DNA of 11,839 nt from Pseudomonadota bacterium. GTDB taxonomy: Bacteria > Pseudomonadota > Gammaproteobacteria > Burkholderiales > Burkholderiaceae_C. Below are positions 8,802 through 11,839 of the stretch, piece by piece. The notes below the pieces were generated by a model. That model searched no databases and had not been told where the DNA came from. It was given only the letters and a program-made list of their open reading frames with translations. Every line of letters begins with the position of its first letter. Within the stretch, counting starts at the first letter, position 1. Where the stretch lies: the NCBI GenBank assembly GCA_023394015.1, contig JAEXBL010000473.1, positions 1 to 11,839 on the forward strand, read 5' to 3'. Both the position numbers and the translations under genes were made by a program.

Positions 8802-9299
8802 ATGCCCGCATCACTGCCTGCCGCCGCTGCACCCAAGGTATCCGAACGCCGGGGCGCCTACCACGTGCCCGCCCGTGGCACGGCGGCCTATTGGCTGTCG
8901 CCCATGGAGCGCTCGCAACTGGTCAAGCAGGGCGTGCCCGCGCGCGAGGTGGTGGCACTCTCCGACGCCATGGGCCTGCCGCGCGACCAGTTCATGCGCG
9001 TGCTGGGGCTGGCGCGCTCCACGGTGGAGCGCAAGATCGCCCAGCGCGGCCCGCTGTCGCAGCCTGAGAGCGAAAAGCTGGTCGGCATCGAGCGCCTGAT
9101 CGGCCAGGTGGATGCCATGGTGCGCGAGGCGGGCGAGGCGCCCGCCGACTTTGACGCCGCGCGCTGGTTCGCTCGCTGGATGGCCGAGCCGGTGCCTGCG
9201 CTGGGGGGCCTGGCGCCGCAGGAGCTGCTCGACACCGCCGATGGCCGCGAGGCGGTGAGCACGCTGCTGTACCAGATGAAATCGGGCGTGTATGCGTGA
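8802..9299 (+). CDS. Xre/MbcA/ParS-family antitoxin of a RES toxin
   Basis: The 165-aa protein has the two-domain plan of RES-associated antitoxins. A poorly conserved N-terminus (1-35) leads to an Xre-like helix-turn-helix region at about 37-82 (LVKQGVPAREVVALSDAMGL, RDQFMRVLGLARSTVERKIA), then the C-terminal toxin-binding domain formerly called DUF2384 at about 95-165 (LSQPESEKLVGIERLIGQVD; WFARWMAEPVPALGGLAPQE; LLDTADGREAVSTLLYQMKSG). The WM.EP.PALGG..P.ELL.T..G wording is diagnostic. Known role: masks the active site of the RES toxin and represses the operon. The ATG at 8802 is chosen over GTG 8769 and ATG 8790 because GGAG at 8792-8795 is 6 nt upstream and because the earlier codons overlap the operator and -10. 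The stop (9297-9299) is followed by an 84-nt gap before the toxin gene, larger than the overlap often seen in this family. Confidence 0.92.
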   Translation: MPASLPAAAAPKVSERRGAYHVPARGTAAYWLSPMERSQLVKQGVPAREVVALSDAMGLPRDQFMRVLGLARSTVERKIAQRGPLSQPESEKLVGIERLIGQVDAMVREAGEAPADFDAARWFARWMAEPVPALGGLAPQELLDTADGREAVSTLLYQMKSGVYA

Positions 9300-9375
9300 C
9301 GCGAAGCCGAGGCACGGCGTGCACTGGGCTGGCCCGCTTCGCAACCGTGCGACGCCGGTGGCGCTGCTGCCGTAA
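9292..9375 (+). CDS. Possible 27-codon bridging ORF between antitoxin and toxin
   Basis: ATG at 9292 overlaps the antitoxin stop (ATGCGTGA) in the +1-shifted frame, and the frame ends at TAA 9373-9375, 8 nt before the toxin ATG at 9384. It would encode a 27-residue basic peptide starting MRDAKPRHGVHWAG. It fills the gap so exactly that ribosomes ending the antitoxin could restart here and be delivered to the toxin start. No homology is recognised, and stop-poor GC-rich DNA produces such ORFs by chance, so it is offered as a possibility only. Confidence 0.22.
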   Translation: MRDAKPRHGVHWAGPLRNRATPVALLP

Positions 9376-9378
9376 AGG
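9374..9378 (+). promoter_or_regulatory. Ribosome-binding site of the RES toxin
   Basis: AAAGG lies 5 nt before the ATG at 9384. It is the only Shine-Dalgarno-like run near the toxin start and fixes that start; GTG codons at 9387 and 9390 fit less well. Confidence 0.5.
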
Positions 9379-9383
9379 CCCCC

Positions 9384-9896
9384 ATGGTGGTGACGGCCGA
9401 CAGCGAATGGGTCAGCGTGTGGCGCATCGCCACCGATACGCCCGACTACACCGCCGACGACCTGAGCGGCACCGGCGCCCGCGTGACCGGCGGGCGCTGG
9501 AACGCGCGCGGCACGCCCATGCTGTATGCCAGCAGCTCGCGCGCACTGGCCTGCCTGGAAACCGTCGTCCACCTGGGCGGCGGCGTGGCGCTGCCGCTCA
9601 ACCGCTACCTGGTGCGCATCGACATTCCCGCCGCGCTGTGGGCCACGCGCACGGTGTTCGATGCCAATCAGCACGTGGGCTGGGACGCGCTGCCCGCCGG
9701 GCGCGTCAGCATCGCCTGGGGCACGGCCTGGGCGGCGCGGGGCGACAGCCTGCTGGCGCAGGTGCCCTCGGTCATCGTGCCCGAAGAGCACAACCTGCTG
9801 ATCAACCCCGCGCACCCGCAGGCGGCGCGGCTACGCGTGGCCAAGTTGCGCCGCTGGTTGTACGACCCGCGCGCGCTGCGCCTGCTGGTCGCGTGA
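9384..9896 (+). CDS. RES-domain toxin, NAD+-degrading
   Basis: The 170-aa protein is a complete RES domain, the toxin half of Xre-RES modules. The family is named for conserved Arg, Glu and Ser, all of which are present: R38 in GGRWN, E59 in ACLETVVHL, S129 in QVPSVIVPEEHNLLINPAHP. YAS at 48-50 and WRI at 13-15 also match the family pattern. Characterised members (MbcT of Mycobacterium tuberculosis, RES toxins of Pseudomonas putida and Photorhabdus) deplete cellular NAD+, by phosphorolysis or hydrolysis, halting growth; ParT of Sphingobium instead ADP-ribosylates phosphoribosyl-pyrophosphate synthetase. Which reaction this one uses cannot be seen. It lies second in the operon, after its antitoxin. 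The frame is the same as that of the antitoxin, with only the TGA at 9297 between them; the 28 codons between are open. All key residues are intact, so the toxin is probably active. Confidence 0.93.
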   Translation: MVVTADSEWVSVWRIATDTPDYTADDLSGTGARVTGGRWNARGTPMLYASSSRALACLETVVHLGGGVALPLNRYLVRIDIPAALWATRTVFDANQHVGWDALPAGRVSIAWGTAWAARGDSLLAQVPSVIVPEEHNLLINPAHPQAARLRVAKLRRWLYDPRALRLLVA

Positions 9897-9903
9897 TCGC
9901 CGC

Positions 9904-9924
9904 CGGGCATCCCTAGAATGCCCG
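9904..9924 (+). promoter_or_regulatory. Inverted repeat over a TAGAAT -10 box before the hydroxyacid dehydrogenase
   Basis: CGGGCAT (9904-9910) and ATGCCCG (9918-9924) are a perfect 7-bp inverted repeat around a 7-nt loop. The right arm overlaps TAGAAT (9914-9919), a good -10 hexamer only 6 nt before the ATG at 9926. The dehydrogenase mRNA would then be leaderless, and a protein bound to the repeat would block it. As RNA from upstream, the same repeat would form a short hairpin after the toxin gene. Confidence 0.45.
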
Positions 9925-9925
9925 C

Positions 9926-10930
9926 ATGAACACCGCTGCACGTCCCCACGTCCTCATCGCCCGCGCCGTCTTTCCCGAAGTCATCGACCGGCTGGCCCAG
10001 CACTTCGAGGTCGAGGCCAACCCGGCCGACGACATCTGGCCGCGCGATGAATTCATCCGCCGCCTGCAAGGCAAGCAGGGCGTGTTCACCACCGGCAGCG
10101 AGCGCATCGACGCCGAGCTGCTGGCGCAATGCCCCGATCTGAAAATTTGCGCCAACATGGCCGTGGGCTACAACAACTTCGACGTGCCGGCCATGACGGC
10201 TGCCGGCGTGCTGGCCACCAACGCCCCCGGCGTGCTGACCGAAACCACGGCCGACATGGGTTTTGCCCTGCTGATGGCCGCCGCGCGCCGCGTCGCCGAG
10301 GGCGAACATTTCCTGCGCGCCGGCCACTGGGACCGCTGGGCCTACGACATGCTGATCGGGCAGGACGTGCATGGCGCAACGCTCGGCATCATCGGCATGG
10401 GCCGCATCGGCCGCGCCATTGCGCGGCGCGGCGCCCTGGGCTTTGGCATGCAGGTCATCTACCACAACCGCTCGCGCCTACCGGCCGAACAAGAGGCCGA
10501 AGTCAAGGCGCGTTACGTCAGCAAGGAGGAACTGCTGAAGACGGCCGACCACGTGATGCTGGTCGTGCCCTACAGCGCCGAATCGCACCACACCATTGGC
10601 GCCGCCGAGCTGGCGCTGATGAAGCCCACCGCCACGCTCACCAACATCGCCCGCGGCGGCATCGTGGACGACGTCGCGCTGGCCCGCGTGCTGCGTGAAG
10701 GCCGCATCGCCGCGGCGGGGCTGGACGTGTTCGAGGGCGAGCCCAAGGTTCACCCTGACCTGCTGGCCTGCAGCAACGTGGTGCTCACCCCCCACATCGG
10801 CAGCGCCACGCGCGCCACGCGGCTGGCCATGGCCAACCTGGCGGCGGACAACCTGATCGGCTACCTGACCGAAGGCGAGCCGCGCACGCCGCTCAACCCG
10901 GAACTGGTGGGCGCGGGGCGCGGTGCGTGA
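9926..10930 (+). CDS. D-2-hydroxyacid dehydrogenase, glyoxylate/hydroxypyruvate reductase (GhrB-like)
   Basis: The 334-aa enzyme belongs to the D-isomer-specific 2-hydroxyacid dehydrogenases, which interconvert 2-oxoacids such as glyoxylate or hydroxypyruvate with glycolate or D-glycerate. The Rossmann motif GMGRIG is at 157-162. The catalytic trio is R243 (NIARGGIVDD), E272 (VFEGEP) and H290 (TPHIGSAT). Substrate-loop wording NMAVGYNNFD (77-86) is typical of the glyoxylate reductase/GhrB branch. After the second Rossmann strand, YHNRSR (179-184) replaces the acidic residue of NAD-specific enzymes with basic ones, suggesting NADPH preference. The gene starts 29 nt after the RES toxin stop but has its own -10-like box, so it may be transcribed separately; there is no Shine-Dalgarno sequence. 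A role in the toxin module is not indicated. Alternatives: formate- or lactate-dehydrogenase-like paralogues, less likely. Confidence 0.9.
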   Translation: MNTAARPHVLIARAVFPEVIDRLAQHFEVEANPADDIWPRDEFIRRLQGKQGVFTTGSERIDAELLAQCPDLKICANMAVGYNNFDVPAMTAAGVLATNAPGVLTETTADMGFALLMAAARRVAEGEHFLRAGHWDRWAYDMLIGQDVHGATLGIIGMGRIGRAIARRGALGFGMQVIYHNRSRLPAEQEAEVKARYVSKEELLKTADHVMLVVPYSAESHHTIGAAELALMKPTATLTNIARGGIVDDVALARVLREGRIAAAGLDVFEGEPKVHPDLLACSNVVLTPHIGSATRATRLAMANLAADNLIGYLTEGEPRTPLNPELVGAGRGA

Positions 10931-11039
10931 TGGGTCTTTTCAAGCGTTGGTGGGTTTGAGCACCGGCCCGCTCGGCACAGACAGTTGTGTGTTGCACAGG
11001 CAGGGCCTTGTTCACAGTTCACGCCGTTTCCATTTCAAA

Positions 11040-11118
11040 CCGTCATTCCGGCGAAAGCCGGAATCCATGTTTTTTTGAGGGCGCCGTCGATGGATTCCGG
11101 CTTTCGCCGGAATGACGG
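11040..11118. repeat. Perfect 29-bp inverted repeat with nested hairpins (MITE/REP-doublet-like)
   Basis: The arms 11040-11068 and 11090-11118 are exact reverse complements over 29 bp, separated by 21 nt that begin with a T7 run. Each arm is itself palindromic: the left has TTCCGGC and GCCGGAA around GAAA, the right the same stem around TTTC. Outer ends read CCGTCATTCC and GGAATGACGG. GTCATTCC...GGAATGAC-type repeats are known to be dispersed in many proteobacterial genomes; from memory this is one of them. It may also act as a terminator after the dehydrogenase. Confidence 0.8.
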
Positions 11119-11174
11119 AAGGGATGCTTCTTCCGAGTTGAGGCCGGAGTAGCGCGTCAAGCCAAGCAGCCGCT

Positions 11175-11200
11175 GCCCCGCCGGGGGCAAGCTTGCCCCC
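11175..11200. repeat. 18-bp perfect palindrome with a competing hairpin, REP-like
   Basis: GGGGGCAAGCTTGCCCCC (11183-11200) is a perfect palindrome. GCCCC at 11175-11179 can instead pair with GGGGC at 11184-11188, so two structures exclude each other. On the minus strand it reads CCTGTGGGGGCAAGCTTGC, strongly like the CCTGTRGGAGC..GAGCTTGC repeats of pseudomonads. It ends 19 nt before rmuC. Confidence 0.55.
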
Positions 11201-11219
11201 ACAGGACCTGAGTATTTCA

Positions 11220-11839
11220 ATGAATCCCGAACTTCCCCCCTGGATCGTCTGGCTGGCGCTGGCCGCGCTGCTTGCCAACGTGTTGCTGCTGCTGGCGCTG
11301 TTGCTGCGCCGCCCGCGCCGGCCCGAGGACGTGGCCTCGCGCGGCGAGCTGCAGCAGCTCGTCGGCCACAGCAGCGAGCGGCTGGAGCGCGAGCTGCGCC
11401 ACGAGATCGGCGAGAGTGCGCGCGGCAGCCGGCAGGAGCTGGCGCAGTCGCTGGCCACCTTTCAGGACGCGGTGACGCGCCAGGGCGCCGAGAGCGTGCG
11501 CACGCAGAACGCCCAGGTCGATGCGCTGGCGGCGCAACTGACGCAGTTGCGCGGCACCCTCGGCGACACGCTGGTGGCGCAGTTGCAGGCGCTGGGCCTG
11601 AACATGGCGCAGCAGGCCGCCGAGGCCACGCGCACGCAGAACGCGCAGATCGACGCCTTCGCCCAGCAACTCGCGCACCTGCGCGGTTCTTTAAGCGAAA
11701 CGCTGACGCAGCAGTTGCACAGCTTGAGCGAAACCAACGCCCGCCGCATCACCGAGGTGCGCGGCACGCTGGAGCAGCAGCTCACCGCCCTGCAGGCGGC
11801 CAACAGCGCCAAGCTGGACGAGATGCGCCGCACCGTGGA
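11220..11839 (+). CDS. rmuC: DNA recombination protein RmuC, N-terminal part (partial)
   Basis: The frame starts at ATG 11220 and stays open for 206 codons to the right edge. A hydrophobic helix at about 8-29 (WIVWLALAALLANVLLLLAL) followed by RRPRRPE anchors the protein, then a long predicted coiled coil rich in Gln, Glu, Ala and Leu runs from about 40. The closing NSAKLDEMRRTV is the conserved lead-in to the RmuC domain, whose PD-(D/E)XK-like nuclease core lies outside the window. RmuC was found through its effect on inversions at short inverted repeats in E. coli, and members of the family have been tied to anti-phage or DNA-quality functions; the mechanism is unsettled. Within the coiled coil, residues 94-137 and 138-181 are a tandem 44-residue repeat (RTQNAQ start in both). 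The Shine-Dalgarno sequence is poor. Confidence 0.88.
   Translation, partial: MNPELPPWIVWLALAALLANVLLLLALLLRRPRRPEDVASRGELQQLVGHSSERLERELRHEIGESARGSRQELAQSLATFQDAVTRQGAESVRTQNAQVDALAAQLTQLRGTLGDTLVAQLQALGLNMAQQAAEATRTQNAQIDAFAQQLAHLRGSLSETLTQQLHSLSETNARRITEVRGTLEQQLTALQAANSAKLDEMRRTV

Larger units (their letters stand above)
10931..11219. other. Non-coding gap with repeat elements
   Basis: This 289-bp stretch between the dehydrogenase and rmuC holds no convincing gene. It carries the 29-bp inverted repeat at 11040-11118 and the GC-rich palindrome at 11183-11200. The first 100 bases are comparatively AT-rich for the window and show no clear promoter. Confidence 0.6.

Noticed and set aside
9296..9916. 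Alternative-frame open frame of about 206 codons over the RES toxin
   Set aside because: Arg/Ala/Gly-rich shadow; the toxin frame has R38, E59, S129 and family blocks.
8802..10930. Hydroxyacid dehydrogenase as a third gene of the toxin-antitoxin operon
   Set aside because: It is only 29 nt from the toxin gene, but has its own promoter-like box, no shared Shine-Dalgarno style, and a housekeeping function; proximity alone is not evidence.
11040..11200. CRISPR array
   Set aside because: The repeats are inverted, present once each, and without regularly spaced direct copies or spacers; no cas genes.

Overview
The window is GC-rich (roughly two-thirds G+C by eye) and densely coded, with the strong third-position GC bias that leaves long spurious antisense ORFs. 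Gene content and protein flavour (AcnA-type aconitase of about 975 aa, a Burkholderiales-type stand-alone macro-domain protein, a TrhP/YegQ U32 protein, RmuC, a Bug/LivK-era solute-binding protein) fit a betaproteobacterium of the order Burkholderiales, most likely Comamonadaceae. That placement is an inference from sequence character; no database was consulted.

Layout. Positions 1-2101 are on the minus strand: a partial zinc-ribbon, single-pass membrane protein running off the left edge, and upstream of it trhP (U32 family, tRNA U34 hydroxylation). A 137-bp divergent intergenic region with a small TTGAC/GTCAA inverted repeat separates these from everything else, which reads on the plus strand: a macro-domain (ADP-ribose-type) protein with its own intrinsic terminator; acnA (aconitate hydratase, TCA cycle) followed by a hairpin-rich, REP-like region; a class A FAD-dependent aromatic-ring monooxygenase; a branched-chain-amino-acid-type periplasmic solute-binding protein gene broken by one in-frame amber codon just after its signal peptide; a two-gene Xre/RES toxin-antitoxin module with a recognisable promoter and triple-half-site operator; a GhrB-like D-2-hydroxyacid dehydrogenase; a 289-bp repeat-bearing gap; and the N-terminal part of rmuC, which runs off the right edge.

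How the genes relate. Most are single-gene transcription units of housekeeping type rather than one pathway. The accessory part is 7378-9925: the broken transporter gene, without partner permease/ATPase genes, and the toxin-antitoxin module. The RES toxin family degrades NAD+, and its repressor/antitoxin gene lies first in the pair under an operator whose right arm also contains the antitoxin ribosome-binding site. Toxin and antitoxin are in the same reading frame, separated by a single stop and an otherwise open 84-nt spacer; an overlapping 27-codon ORF bridges the spacer almost exactly. I do not see an unmistakably new system. The best leads are the architecture of this module, the single-base inactivation of the binding protein, and the nested inverted-repeat elements at 5972-6035 and 11040-11200.
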